A stretch of 64,000 nucleotides of DNA from Betaproteobacteria bacterium (GTDB lineage Bacteria; Pseudomonadota; Gammaproteobacteria; Burkholderiales; UBA3065), in assembly GCA_027490755.1 (NCBI GenBank), contig JAIXXL010000004.1, forward strand, positions 107,644-171,643. The letters run 5' to 3'. Each line of letters opens with the position of its first letter. The stretch's first letter is position 1. Made by a program: the position numbers and the translations under genes. Shown piece by piece: positions 33,439-44,899 of this stretch. A model generated the notes under the pieces. That model was not told where the DNA came from. It saw only the letters and a list, made by a program, of their open reading frames with translations, and made no database searches.

Positions 33439-34521
33439 ATGAATCCCGCGCTGCTCGAACGGCTGGCGCGACTGGAAGAACGGCTCGACGAGATCAACCG
33501 CCTGCTGGCGAGTGAAGGCGCCGCCAGCGACCTTGACCAGTACCGCAAGCTCACCCGCGAGCACGCCGACATCGGTCATGTGGTCGAGCTCTACCACGCC
33601 TGGAAGAAGAACGAGTCCGACCTGGCCGCGGCGCAAGAGATGGCGGCCGACCCCGACATGGTGGAACTGGCCCGGGACGAAATCGCCACCTGCGAGGCGC
33701 GCCGGGAGACTCTTCAGACCGAGCTGCAGACCGGGCTCTTGCCGCGCGACCCCAACGACGACCGCAACCTGTTCCTCGAGATCCGCGCGGGCACCGGTGG
33801 CGATGAATCCGCACTGTTCGCCGGCGACCTGTTCCGCATGTACTCGCGCTATGCGGAACGGCAAGGCTGGCGGGTGGAGGTGGTCTCCAGCAACGAGTCT
33901 GACCTTGGCGGGTACAAGGAGGTCATCGCCCGGGTCACCGGCAACGGCGCCTATTCGATGCTCAAGTTCGAGAGCGGCGGCCACCGCGTGCAGCGCGTGC
34001 CGGCCACCGAGTCGCAGGGCCGCATCCACACCTCGGCCTGCACAGTGGCCGTGATGCCCGAGGCCGACGAGCTTGGCGAGGTGACCATAAACCCCGCCGA
34101 CCTGCGCATCGACACCTACCGCGCCAGCGGCGCGGGTGGGCAACACATCAACAAAACCGATTCCGCGGTGCGGGTCACGCACCTGCCCACAGGTATCGTC
34201 GTGGAATGTCAGGACGATCGCTCACAGCACCGCAACAAGGCGCAGGCACTCGCCGTTCTGGCGGCGCGCATCAAGGCCGCGCAGGAGGCCGAGCAGCATG
34301 CGGCGATCGCCAGCGAGCGCAAGAGCCTGGTCGGCAGCGGCGACCGCTCGGAGCGCATCCGCACCTACAACTTCCCGCAGGGTCGGATCACCGACCACCG
34401 CATCAACCTGACGCTCTACAAGATCGACGCGATCATGGACGGCGATTTGGGCGAACTGGTGGGCGCGCTGCGTGCCGAGCACCAGGCCGAGTTGTTGGCG
34501 GCGTTGGCCAACGAGGGTTGA
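33439..34521 (+). CDS. prfA: Peptide chain release factor 1
   Basis: A 360-residue class I release factor that reads UAA and UAG. The stop-codon recognition tripeptide is PAT in [15 protein letters not shown], the specificity of RF1 rather than RF2. The catalytic GGQ is in [17 protein letters not shown]. Length equals that of E. coli RF1. Its Gln is methylated by PrmC, encoded just downstream. Confidence 0.97.
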   Translation: MNPALLERLARLEERLDEINRLLASEGAASDLDQYRKLTREHADIGHVVELYHAWKKNESDLAAAQEMAADPDMVELARDEIATCEARRETLQTELQTGLLPRDPNDDRNLFLEIRAGTGGDESALFAGDLFRMYSRYAERQGWRVEVVSSNESDLGGYKEVIARVTGNGAYSMLKFESGGHRVQRVPATESQGRIHTSACTVAVMPEADELGEVTINPADLRIDTYRASGAGGQHINKTDSAVRVTHLPTGIVVECQDDRSQHRNKAQALAVLAARIKAAQEAEQHAAIASERKSLVGSGDRSERIRTYNFPQGRITDHRINLTLYKIDAIMDGDLGELVGALRAEHQAELLAALANEG

Positions 34522-34546
34522 GTTGGGTTCTGCCGAGGAGCGACGG

Positions 34547-35404
34547 GTGAGCCGCGACGGAGAGCCGGCCTGCCCGGCCAGTCTGGGCGAGGCCTGGGAT
34601 TGGGCACGCCGGCAGATCGACGCGATCGATGCGAGGGTGCTGCTGCGCGAGGCCAGCGCGTGCAGCAATGGTCGCTGGATCAGCCACGGCGAGACGCCCA
34701 TCACCCCAGGTCAGTGCGCGCAACTGACCGCCTGGGTGGCGCGCAGAAAGGCTGGCGAGCCGGTCGCCCATATCTTGGGTTGGCGCGAGTTCCACGGCCA
34801 CCGCTTCGCCGTGACGCGCGATGTGCTGATTCCGCGTCCCGATACCGAGACGCTGGTAGATGCTGGCCTGGCCGTGTTGCCTGCCGACCGTCCGACGCGG
34901 GTGCTGGACCTCGGCACCGGCAGCGGCTGCATCGCCATCAGCATCGCGGTGGCGCGGCCACTGGCGGCGGTTGTGGCAACCGATGCCAGCGACGCTGCGC
35001 TCGGGGTGGCGTCAGCCAATGCAGCGGCGCTCGGTGCCGGCAATGTGCGTTTCCTGAAAGGCGACTGGTACGCCGCGTTGGGGGCAGACCCGACCCGGTT
35101 CGACCTCATCGTCAGCAACCCGCCTTACATCGCCACCGGCGACGCACACCTGACCGATGGCGACCTGCGCTTCGAGCCAATGGGTGCGCTCAGCCCCGGC
35201 GGCGATGGGTTGGATGCGTTAAGGGCGATCATCGCCGGCGCGCCCGCACATCTGACATCCGGGGGCTGGCTAATGGTCGAGCACGGCTGGGACCAGGGCG
35301 GAGCGGTGCGGGCGCTGCTCAACGCGGCTGGCTTCGAAGATCTGGTCGATCACCACGACCTTGGCGGGAACCACCGCGTCAGTGGCGGGCGCTGGCGGCG
35401 CTAA
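34547..35404 (+). CDS. prmC: Release factor glutamine methyltransferase
   Basis: A 285-residue AdoMet-dependent methyltransferase that modifies the GGQ glutamine of RF1 and RF2. The AdoMet loop is VLDLGTGSGCIAISIA (near 125-140), the catalytic NPPY is at about residue 195, and the N-terminal helical domain contains REFHGHRFAVTRDVLIPRPD. GTG 34547 was chosen for the AGGAG six to seven bases upstream. In many betaproteobacteria grxD follows; here a tRNA and an integrase follow instead. Confidence 0.95.
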   Translation: MSRDGEPACPASLGEAWDWARRQIDAIDARVLLREASACSNGRWISHGETPITPGQCAQLTAWVARRKAGEPVAHILGWREFHGHRFAVTRDVLIPRPDTETLVDAGLAVLPADRPTRVLDLGTGSGCIAISIAVARPLAAVVATDASDAALGVASANAAALGAGNVRFLKGDWYAALGADPTRFDLIVSNPPYIATGDAHLTDGDLRFEPMGALSPGGDGLDALRAIIAGAPAHLTSGGWLMVEHGWDQGGAVRALLNAAGFEDLVDHHDLGGNHRVSGGRWRR

Positions 35405-35477
35405 AGCCCGTCTGCATGTCCGGTTGCGGCCATGGCCCGGGATCACGCAGGCTTGGTGCCCGAGGCGGGCAGGTGTC

Positions 35478-35553
<76 letters not shown>

Positions 35554-35609
35554 TTGAAGAAAATTATAAGGCCGTGATGCCCTCGCGAGAATCGGAGGCC
35601 TTTCGGTAA

Positions 35610-36785
35610 TCAGAGCAGCTCGACGCGATCCACCAGCCTGCCAATCGTCTCGCTGCGAAAATGGCCATAGGTCTGCTCGATCATTCTCACGCTGGTTCCA
35701 GCCCAGGCTGCAACGATTGCCGAATCGATCCCGGCGAGGATGAATTCGGTGATGGCCGTGTGGCGCAGGCAATATGGGACCACGCGTGAATCAAGCCCGG
35801 CTTTGAGCACCGCCCGCTTGAATGGTCGCTTCCATGCATCGTTGTTCCAGAAGCGGCCGTCGGCTCGGGCAAACAAGGGCTCCACCGGGGGGCGCCCCGC
35901 CGCGCAATGTTCCACAAGTTGGCGCATCTGGCTGGAGACGATGATCGTTCGGCCGCCGACCTTGGTATCGAAAGGCACATGGAGTTCTCCGGTGCCAGGG
36001 CTGTAATCGCCCACCCGCAACTTGGCTATCTCGCCGGGCCGTGCACCGGAGAGCAGGATCGCACGACAGAAATCGGCCAGGTCTGGTTTCAGGCAGAGCA
36101 GTAACCGTTGCCTTTCGTCCTTGGTCAGGAAAGCCGCATCGCGCTGCTTGACCGGGTTGTCGCGCTTGACCAGCGAGCCGTGCGGACGAACAGGCGTCCA
36201 GCCTCGGTCGCTGCCAACCCAGCTGAGCGTCCGGTATGCGTGGTTGAGCGCAGCGCGCACCGATGCCAGCTTGCGGTTGGCTGTGGCGCGCGCTGCACGA
36301 CGGCGTTCCGGATCGGCCGGTGCGCGATCCATCAGGCTGTCGAACCAGGCTTGGGTGAGGCTGGCCGAGAGTTCCGCAAGACGCGCGGCACCAAACGCTG
36401 TACCCGCGACGAAGCGGGCAAACATCCGCGCGGCATCGTCCGCAGATTTGAATCGGCCCTGACGTCTGAGGGCGTCCACATAGGCCATGCATGCGTTGGA
36501 GACGGTGGCCCGGACCGTGTCGGCGGCGTCGACGTCGAACTCCTGGAACCACTCGCGCGCGGCGGCTTCGGCGGCTTCGAATGAGCCGAGATCGGACTCA
36601 TGACCCAGCACCTTCTCGCGCCGCGGAGCAGAACCGTGCGCCTCGTATTTGGCGATCCATGTGCCGCCACCGAATACCGACCTGCGATAGCCGATGAATC
36701 GCTTGGGTAGTACGCGATACCAGTAGGGCGCCTTGCGAGCCTTCAATCGCTCCCGTTTGGGCCACGTTTCGATAGGGTTTCCCAT
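35610..36785 (-). CDS. Tyrosine recombinase/phage-type integrase
   Basis: A 391-residue tyrosine recombinase. An N-terminal arm- and core-binding part (about 1-200) is followed by the catalytic domain with box I Arg in LLSGARPGEIAKLRVGDY, box II Arg-His in VPYCLRHTAITEF and the nucleophile Tyr in MIEQTYGHF near the C-terminus. The first His of the usual HxLRH is Tyr here, as in many phage integrases. It starts at ATG 36785, next to an AT-rich junction, and ends 57 bases from the tRNA-Ala 5' end. Integrases usually abut the tRNA 3' end, so this orientation is atypical. Confidence 0.88.
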   Translation of the reverse strand: MGNPIETWPKRERLKARKAPYWYRVLPKRFIGYRRSVFGGGTWIAKYEAHGSAPRREKVLGHESDLGSFEAAEAAAREWFQEFDVDAADTVRATVSNACMAYVDALRRQGRFKSADDAARMFARFVAGTAFGAARLAELSASLTQAWFDSLMDRAPADPERRRAARATANRKLASVRAALNHAYRTLSWVGSDRGWTPVRPHGSLVKRDNPVKQRDAAFLTKDERQRLLLCLKPDLADFCRAILLSGARPGEIAKLRVGDYSPGTGELHVPFDTKVGGRTIIVSSQMRQLVEHCAAGRPPVEPLFARADGRFWNNDAWKRPFKRAVLKAGLDSRVVPYCLRHTAITEFILAGIDSAIVAAWAGTSVRMIEQTYGHFRSETIGRLVDRVELL

Positions 36786-36892
36786 GCCCCCCCGATGATT
36801 TTCACCCGCAGTTATTATAAATGCTGAATGTGGATTTACCCCATTGATTTGTAAACATAAATCGGAGTACTTACGGAAGCCTATCAGACTGG

Positions 36893-38041
36893 ATGGCCAT
36901 ACCGCCTGAATCCAGAGCAACTGCCCCGGCCATGGCCGAGGGCGTGCAGATCTACGGCGCAATCGACTACGGCGTGCTCGTGCGCGGCGGCACCGATGGC
37001 CTGCAAGGTCAGGCTGGGACCGGTAGCACGGTCAAGCAGTTCGAAGATGGCATCTCTGGCGAAAACTTCATCGGCTTCAAGGGCAGCGAAGACCTGGGCA
37101 ACGGCATGAAGGTCATCTTCGATTCGTCGTTCCGTTTCTCAGGTGACACATCGTCGACCTTCTACGCCAAGACTGCCTTCGTCGGCTTGACGGGCGACTT
37201 CGGTACGGTGATCGGCGGCCGCGTTGGTGGTGCCCGTTATTCGTTCACCAACAAGTACGACCCGTTTGGTGGTTACACCGTGGGTACAGCCAGCGGCACT
37301 ATTGGCGGCCAAGCGGATGTTGCGGACAACGCTATCGCGTGGATTACACCGGAGATCCTGCCGGGCCTGAAGGGTCTGGCTGCCTACACCAGCGCGCTCG
37401 ACAACGAAGACTTGCTTGGATTGGAAAGCTGCTCTCTTGGAGCCGCAGCCAGCAACTTCTGCGCTGCCCCAGGGCTCCAGAATCGGCGTCAATCTCCCGA
37501 CCGACCGCTTTACGCATTGGCCCTGATGTACGACCAAGGCCCTCTGTCGGTAACCCTTGATTACGAAAACGCCAATAAGTACGGCGACCAACAGCTCGAC
37601 ATTTATGTCGCTGGTGCCAGCTACGACCTCGGCGTGGTGAAGGTGAGTGGCTATTGGGAAAAGTTGCGTGGTCAAGGCCTCGGCGATCCGAAGTCTTGGT
37701 TTTTGGGTGCTACAGCCCCCGTCAGCGAACAAGCACGAGTGCTCTTTAGCTACGTTGACACCGAACTTGGAAACGGCGGGAACGCCCTCGGTGGCGATTG
37801 CCAAAAGGCCTCGATCGGTGCCCGCTACGACCTGAGCAAGCGTACGACGCTCTACGCCGACTACGCCCGAATCAACAACGATTCCAACACGGCTTGCTCG
37901 ATCGTTAAGAACGGACATCGTGATAATCCCGCAACTGCGGGGACTCAGTTCGGTGGTGCGGTGGCCGGCGGGCAACTTGACGGTGGAAACCTTGGTCTCG
38001 GCCATTGGGGTTTCGACGCCGGCATCCGTCACACCTTCTAA
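36893..38041 (+). pseudogene. 5'-truncated gram-negative porin
   Basis: The frame encodes 382 residues, of which about 368 match a mature 16-strand betaproteobacterial porin. The match starts EGVQIYGAIDYG, continues with GEDFIGFKGSEDLGNG-like SGENFIGFKGSEDLGNG and a KTAFVGLTGDFGTVIGGR strand, and ends with the terminal Phe in GIRHTF needed for outer-membrane assembly. The part before it is not a signal peptide. Only the last residues of one (ATAPAMA, before the cleavage site) remain, joined to unrelated codons. Start codon, ribosome site and most of the signal peptide are missing, so export is very unlikely. The break lies at about 36895-36925 beside the integrase. The rest of the frame is intact, suggesting a recent event. 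Confidence 0.8.
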
Positions 38042-38072
38042 GCTGGCGCGCATCCCAGTCTTATGAAGTGAC

Positions 38073-38101
38073 AGCAGCCACCTCAGGGTGGCTGCTTTTT
38101 T
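38073..38101 (+). terminator. Rho-independent terminator after the porin
   Basis: A ten-base perfect stem (AGCAGCCACC with GGTGGCTGCT, four-base loop) is followed by six T. It lies 32 bases after the porin stop and supports the idea that the porin was once a complete single-gene unit. Confidence 0.9.
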
Positions 38102-38112
38102 GGGTGCACCAA

Positions 38113-38802
38113 ATGCAAAAGATCAAAAGCTTGTTCGTTCTTGCAGCAACGACAGCTGTAGCCGGTTGCGCTTCGATCACCAGTTCGAAACATCAAGCGC
38201 TATCCATCGTGACAGTGTGTGACGGCGCGATGGTCAGCGGGGCCGCCTGCACGCTTTCCAACGATAAGGGCGCTTGGTTCACCCCGTCACCTGGGTCGCT
38301 GATGATTCAGAAATCGAGTGGGGATATGGTCGCCAGTTGTCGCAAGGATCAATCCTTCGGAACGGTCTCGTTCCCGTCCCGGGCAAACGCCGGGATATGG
38401 GGAAATATCCTGCTGGGTGGCATCGTGGGTTATGCCATTGATGCAGGGAGTGGTTCGGGCTTTGATTACCCCACGAATGTCACTGTTTTCATGCAGCCAC
38501 CATGCGGCACAAACCCGCAAGGTGTGCAAGGGAATACCCCTCCAATCGTGCCCGCCACATCACCGCCACAAGGGGCCCCTGCGCCGACCGCACCAATCGC
38601 AGCCCCCCCTCCGGGTCAGATTCCAAGCAGTTCGCCTACTCCTCTGAGCCCGACCCCGGCCTTGACCAACACGATGCCCCAGCAAGGCCAACAACCCTCG
38701 GCAAACCAAACACTCCAACAGCAATACCCGATGCCAGTGGTACCACCCAGAAAGCCCACCCGGGCGGACCAGCCGAAAGCGGACAACTGGAACATGTATT
38801 AG
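38113..38802 (+). CDS. Proline-rich lipoprotein of unknown function
   Basis: A 229-residue lipoprotein. The signal peptide ends in the lipobox AVAGC (Cys at about residue 18). A folded part (about 25-135) has four cysteines (CDGAMVSGAACTL, ASCRKD, PPCGTN) and one Gly-rich hydrophobic stretch GNILLGGIVGYAIDAGSG that could be a glycine-zipper segment. The C-terminal 90 residues are low-complexity, rich in Pro, Gln, Ser and Thr. Homologues of the folded part are known to me only as uncharacterised lipoproteins. ATG 38113 is chosen because it begins the signal peptide. The codon use is less GC-biased than in neighbouring core genes. Confidence 0.72.
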   Translation: MQKIKSLFVLAATTAVAGCASITSSKHQALSIVTVCDGAMVSGAACTLSNDKGAWFTPSPGSLMIQKSSGDMVASCRKDQSFGTVSFPSRANAGIWGNILLGGIVGYAIDAGSGSGFDYPTNVTVFMQPPCGTNPQGVQGNTPPIVPATSPPQGAPAPTAPIAAPPPGQIPSSSPTPLSPTPALTNTMPQQGQQPSANQTLQQQYPMPVVPPRKPTRADQPKADNWNMY

Positions 38803-38829
38803 CCATCTCGACCGGCTGCCGCGGCGAAG

Positions 38830-39093
38830 CTAGCGCGTCAGCCGGTACTTCTCCAGCAACTCATCGGTCACCCCGTCGCGCGGAAGAAAGACCGGCTCAA
38901 CCACCTTGCAATCCGTGCCGCCGTACTTGTCGCGCCCTGACGCATCGCAGGGCGGTAAATCCTCGCGCTTGAACGCGCCCTCGACCTTCTTGCCCGATGC
39001 CGCCGGGGCCTGCTGCCCAGTCAGCGGGTTAGCCCCTGCCAGTGCCAGCACCGGTAGGCAGCACACCGCGCACATCACAGCAAAACGAAACAT
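38830..39093 (-). CDS. Small secreted hypothetical protein
   Basis: An 87-residue protein with a signal peptide (about 1-20, MFRFAVMCAVCCLPVLALAG) and a short mature part with two cysteines (LPPCDASGR and GTDCKVVEP). It ends DGVTDELLEKYRLTR. No family is recognised. A purine-rich GAGGGGG precedes the start at 39093. It converges on the lipoprotein gene and lies just downstream of higA on the same strand. Confidence 0.55.
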   Translation of the reverse strand: MFRFAVMCAVCCLPVLALAGANPLTGQQAPAASGKKVEGAFKREDLPPCDASGRDKYGGTDCKVVEPVFLPRDGVTDELLEKYRLTR

Positions 39094-39109
39094 CGCTACT
39101 CCCTCCCCC

Positions 39110-39418
39110 TCAATTCTCAAGCTTGCGGAACACCCGCACCCGCCCAGCCAGCTCTGCCGCCAACCCGCGTCGCGCAATACGGATATCGTATTCAGACTGC
39201 AGGTTCAGCCAGAACCTTGGCTCCATCGAAAAGAACAGACCCAACCTGAGCGCAGTGTCGGCCGTAACTGGCCGCCGCCCGTTGACGATATCGCTGATAC
39301 GACTCGGCGGCACATCGATATCGGCCGCCAGTCGGCGCGCAGTGATTCCCATCGGGCGCAGAAACTCTTCTAGCAGGATCTCACCGGGGTGGATGTCTTC
39401 GAGCAGATCGTCTTGCAT
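39110..39418 (-). CDS. higA: HigA-type antitoxin
   Basis: A 102-residue XRE/HigA antitoxin. It begins with the family-typical IHPGEILLEEFLRPMGIT, has a helix-turn-helix (ARRLAADIDVPPSRISDIVNGRR), and continues with TADTALRLGLFFSMEPRFWLNLQSEYD. It neutralises HigB and represses the operon. It follows the toxin gene after eight bases, in the reversed toxin-first order typical of higBA. Confidence 0.93.
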   Translation of the reverse strand: MQDDLLEDIHPGEILLEEFLRPMGITARRLAADIDVPPSRISDIVNGRRPVTADTALRLGLFFSMEPRFWLNLQSEYDIRIARRGLAAELAGRVRVFRKLEN

Positions 39419-39426
39419 ATATGGCC

Positions 39427-39705
39427 TCAGTGATAGTCCACCAGGTGTACTTCGCTCGCACCGTCAGTCTCCCAAGCAAAGCAGATACGCCAACGCTGAT
39501 TTACCCGGATGCTGTACTGCATTTGCCGGTCGCCACGTAGGCGTTCCAACCGGTTACCCGGTGGCACCCTCAGATCGTCGAGGGTGGCAGCTGCGTGCAG
39601 CATCAGTAATTTGCGGCGCACCGCCCGTTCGATAGCAACCAAGCGAACAGGGCATCTACCAGCGAATAGCGATTCGGTGTCCTTGCAGGCGAACGAGAGG
39701 ATCAC
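39427..39705 (-). CDS. higB: HigB-type mRNA-cleaving toxin
   Basis: A 92-residue RelE/HigB-fold toxin, a ribosome-dependent mRNA interferase. The family pattern is seen in ILSFACKDTESLFAG, RRKLLMLHAAATLDDLRVPPGNRLERL, and QYSIRVNQRWRICFAWETDGASEVHLVDYH. GTG 39705 is chosen because it gives the normal family length and start; longer in-frame ATG starts add about 47 unrelated residues. It is paired with higA. Confidence 0.9.
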   Translation of the reverse strand: MILSFACKDTESLFAGRCPVRLVAIERAVRRKLLMLHAAATLDDLRVPPGNRLERLRGDRQMQYSIRVNQRWRICFAWETDGASEVHLVDYH

Positions 39706-39858
39706 GAAAGATATTCCATTTCGAAGATTCTGTACAACGGAACACCCGCCGTGTTGCCAGAATTCTTGCGCATACACTTGCGTTGCCGCATCGTTCAAAC
39801 GGTCCACGTGGCGCGCACCGCAGGGACAAGCCATCTGCAAGCGCATTGGAGCACGCTG

Positions 39859-41611
<1,753 letters not shown>

Positions 41612-41631
<20 letters not shown>

Positions 41632-42889
41632 TGTTGCGGGCGTAGGTCTCGGTAACACAGAGCGCGGCCAGCAGCGCCAGCACGCAGCCTGCCGGCACTA
41701 GCCAGACGCCCTCGTGCAGGGCCTCGGCTGCCGGAATAGACGTGCTGCGCCACTCCACCCAGACGCCGATCGCCTGCTGCACCACCGCGCCGCCCAGAAA
41801 AGCCCCGGTGTTGACGACGCCAGCGGCAATACCCGCCAGACGCGGAGCGTTGACCTCCTTGGCCACCGCCCAGGTCAGCGCGAAGGCAGCAGAGCTAAAG
41901 CCCAACCCCACCGACAGCAGCGAGTGCTGCCACGCCGAAAGACTCCAGTGCAGCAACCAGGGCAGCCAGAGCAGCGTATGCGCGGCCGCCCACAGCATCA
42001 TCACCGGCCGGCGCCTGCCGATCGCGTCTGAGATGCGGCCGATGATCAAGCCGCCGACCGCGCAGGCGGCCACCAGCAGGCTGATCTGCGTGGCCGCTTC
42101 GGCCTTGGCCATGCCGTAGCTGCCCTCGAGGAAGGGCACGCCCCACAGGCCGGCAAAGCCGAACGCGCCGCCCGCCAAGCCAAAATTGAGCACGAAGCCG
42201 GGCCAGGTGCGGCGGTTGCACAGAACCTCCCGCAAGCCCTCCCGCCAGTGCATGCCGGCACCACGCTCCTGAGCGGTGGGCGCGTGCACCGGCGGCAGCC
42301 CGGCATGCTCTGGGCGGTCACGCACCAGCCGCCAGGTCAGCACCGCCAGCACCAGCATGAACCCGGCCAAGCCCATGAACACGCCACGCCAAGGAACATG
42401 CGCCATCACCCAGACCAGCGGCGTGGCAGCCAGCACCGCGCCCGCGTTGCCGATGAATACCGTGAGGCCGCTCAGCGTGGCGAACTGTCGCTCGGGGAAC
42501 CAGACCGCCGAGAACTTCATCAGGCATATGAAGGGAAAGCTCAGCCCGAAGCCCATCAGCACGCGCGCGGCGATGCCCCAGCCAGCATCGGGTGCCAACG
42601 CGAACATCAGCGTGCCTGCCCCAGCCAGCGCCATGCCCAGCGAGACGATGCGTCGCGGCCCAAGCTGGTCGACGAGGATGCCGGTGGGCACCTGCATCAG
42701 CGTGTAGATCCAAAAGTAACTGGCGGCGACACCACCCAGGAGGGCCGGGCCGGCGCGCCAGTCGGCAGCCAGCGCATCGGCCATGGCGGCCGGCGAGTTG
42801 CGATGGAAGAAGGCCAGAACGAAGCCCGCCACCAGCAGACCGTAGCCGATCCAGCGCAGTTGCAGCAGACGGCCTTGCGGGTCGCTCAT
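41612..42889 (-). CDS. Major facilitator superfamily transporter
   Basis: A 425-residue carrier with twelve hydrophobic segments. The MFS signature between helices 2 and 3 reads GILVDQLGPRRIVSLG. The LMKFSAVWFPERQFATLSGLT segment in the fourth helix region resembles organic-anion and nitrate/hexuronate-type MFS proteins. The substrate cannot be assigned. It is a single gene, with a 141-base gap to kup upstream. Confidence 0.85.
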
Positions 42890-43030
42890 TCAGGGTCTTT
42901 CGCCGGCAGACAGCAGGGCGACAGAGTCTAGCAGCCGCCCCGGCGGAGTACCGCCAAGCAGCGGCCGACCGCGGTTGACAGCCGTCTTGCTGCAGCGCAC
43001 GATGCGGTTCCCCTCGCGCCACCCCGAACA

Positions 43031-44893
43031 GTGTCCAGTTCCAACAAGGCCCTGCTCCCCCTCGCCCTGGCCGCGCTGGGGGTCGTCTACGGCGACATCG
43101 GTACTAGCCCGCTGTATGCCTTCAAGGAGGCGATGGCCGGGCACCATGTCATCTCGCCCACACCAGACCACGTCTTCGCGGTGCTGTCTGCGCTGTTCTG
43201 GGCGATGACGCTGATCATCTCGATCAAGTACGTGCTGGTGGTGCTGGATTTTGACAACGAGGGCGAGGGTGGCGTGTTGGCCCTCACCGCGCTGGCGCAA
43301 CGCGTCTCACGCAGCGCGGGGGCTGTGTCGGCCACGGTGGTCGCGCTCGGCGTGTTCGCTGCCGCCTTGTTCTACGGCGATGCCGTCATCACCCCGGCCA
43401 TCTCGGTGCTGTCCGCGGTCGAGGGCATCGGCGTGGCCGCACCCGAACTCTCGGGCTGGGTGGTGCCGATCACGGTGGTCATCCTCACCCTGCTGTTCAT
43501 GATCCAGCGTCGCGGCACTGCTTTCGTCGGCCGCTACTTCGGGCCCATCACCACGCTCTGGTTCCTCACTCTGGCGGTTCTAGGTCTTGCCAGCATCGTC
43601 GAGACGCCGGAGATCCTGTGGTCGCTCGATCCACGCTACGCCATACAGTTCGCGCTCGGCGAGCCCGGTTCGGCGTTCCTGATGCTCAGCGCCGTGTTCC
43701 TGGTGCTGACCGGCGGCGAGGCGCTGTATGCCGACATGGGCCACTTCGGCAAGACACCGATCCGCCTGGCCTGGTACGGGTTGGTCTGCCCGGCGCTGGT
43801 GCTCAACTATTTCGGCCAGGGTGCGCTGGTGCTGCGCGACCCCTCCGCAGTCACCAACCCCTTCTACCTGCTGTCGCCGGAGTGGTTCCTGCCGGTGCTG
43901 ATCGGGCTCGCCACGGCTGCCACCGCCATCGCCTCGCAGGCGGTCATCTCGGGTGCATTCTCGATCACCATGCAGGCCTCGCGGCTGGGCTTCCTGCCCC
44001 GCTTCCGCGTGCTGCACACCTCCGACAGCGAGAAGGGCCAGATCTACATCCCGGCGATGAACTGGATGATGTGGGCGTCGGTGCTCGTCCTGGTCATGGA
44101 GTTCGGCTCTTCCAGCAACCTGGCGGCCGCCTACGGTATCGCGGTCTGCGCGGCGATGATGATCGACACCGCGCTGTGCGCGTTCGTGGTCACCCACCGC
44201 AAGACCCGCCGGCTGTGGCTGCTGCTCGGGCTCGGCCTGTTCCTGGTGGTCGAGGCGTTGTTCTTCGGCGGCAACCTGACCAAGTTCAGCAGCGGTGGCT
44301 GGATGCCGACCCTGCTCGGGCTGGTGCTTTTCGTCGCGCTCACCACCTGGAAGCGCGGCAGCGCGATGGTAGCCGAGCAGCAGAAGGCGCTGGATATCCC
44401 GATCTCGGCGTTTCTGGAGGGGCCAGCGCCCGATGTCCCGCGGGTGCCCGGCAACGCCGTCTACCTCTGCGCCAACCTCGACCTGGTGCCCACCGCGCTG
44501 TTCCACAACCTCAAGCATTTCAAGGTGATGCACGAGAGGAACGTGTTCCTGCACGTCTACACCGAAGAAGTCCCGTACGTCTCCAACGAGAAACGCCTGA
44601 GCATCCACGACGCCGGCGATGGCATGTATCTGGTAGCGGTACGTTATGGCTTCCGGCAGGAGCCCGACATCCCGGCCGCGCTGGCGCTGCCGGCAGCAGA
44701 GTCTCTGGACCTCGACCCGATGCTCACCACCTTCTTCGTGGCGCGCTCGCAGGTGGTGGAGGGCCCGGGCGGGCTGCCCTCATGGCGACGTGCCCTGTTT
44801 GCCTGGATGACGCGCCAGTCCGAAGGCGCCGCCGCCACCTTCCGTCTGCCGCCCAACCAGGTGGTCGAGGTCGGCACCCAGGTGGTGCTGTAG
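43031..44893 (+). CDS. kup: Low-affinity potassium uptake protein Kup
   Basis: A 620-residue potassium-proton symporter of the KUP/HAK/KT family with twelve membrane helices in residues about 1-430 and a cytoplasmic C-terminal domain. The family opening ALGVVYGDIGTSPLYAFKE and the later GGEALYADMGHFGKTPIRLAW are diagnostic. The start is GTG 43031. It converges on ybiT with a six-base gap. Confidence 0.95.
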   Translation: MSSSNKALLPLALAALGVVYGDIGTSPLYAFKEAMAGHHVISPTPDHVFAVLSALFWAMTLIISIKYVLVVLDFDNEGEGGVLALTALAQRVSRSAGAVSATVVALGVFAAALFYGDAVITPAISVLSAVEGIGVAAPELSGWVVPITVVILTLLFMIQRRGTAFVGRYFGPITTLWFLTLAVLGLASIVETPEILWSLDPRYAIQFALGEPGSAFLMLSAVFLVLTGGEALYADMGHFGKTPIRLAWYGLVCPALVLNYFGQGALVLRDPSAVTNPFYLLSPEWFLPVLIGLATAATAIASQAVISGAFSITMQASRLGFLPRFRVLHTSDSEKGQIYIPAMNWMMWASVLVLVMEFGSSSNLAAAYGIAVCAAMMIDTALCAFVVTHRKTRRLWLLLGLGLFLVVEALFFGGNLTKFSSGGWMPTLLGLVLFVALTTWKRGSAMVAEQQKALDIPISAFLEGPAPDVPRVPGNAVYLCANLDLVPTALFHNLKHFKVMHERNVFLHVYTEEVPYVSNEKRLSIHDAGDGMYLVAVRYGFRQEPDIPAALALPAAESLDLDPMLTTFFVARSQVVEGPGGLPSWRRALFAWMTRQSEGAAATFRLPPNQVVEVGTQVVL

Positions 44894-44899
44894 CCGCAG

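Larger units (their letters stand above)
35554..39858. mobile_element. Putative remnant of an integrated element or rearranged island
   Basis: The region carries a tyrosine integrase next to a tRNA, an AT-rich junction (36786-36892), a porin without its 5' end, a lipoprotein and a small protein of unknown function, and a HigBA toxin-antitoxin pair. It interrupts the conserved hemA-prfA-prmC neighbourhood. The borders are my estimate. No flanking direct repeat was found by eye, so the element may be partial. Confidence 0.45.

Noticed and set aside
36893..38041. Intact porin gene
   Set aside because: The frame is open, but the first residues are not a signal peptide, so outer-membrane delivery is not supported.
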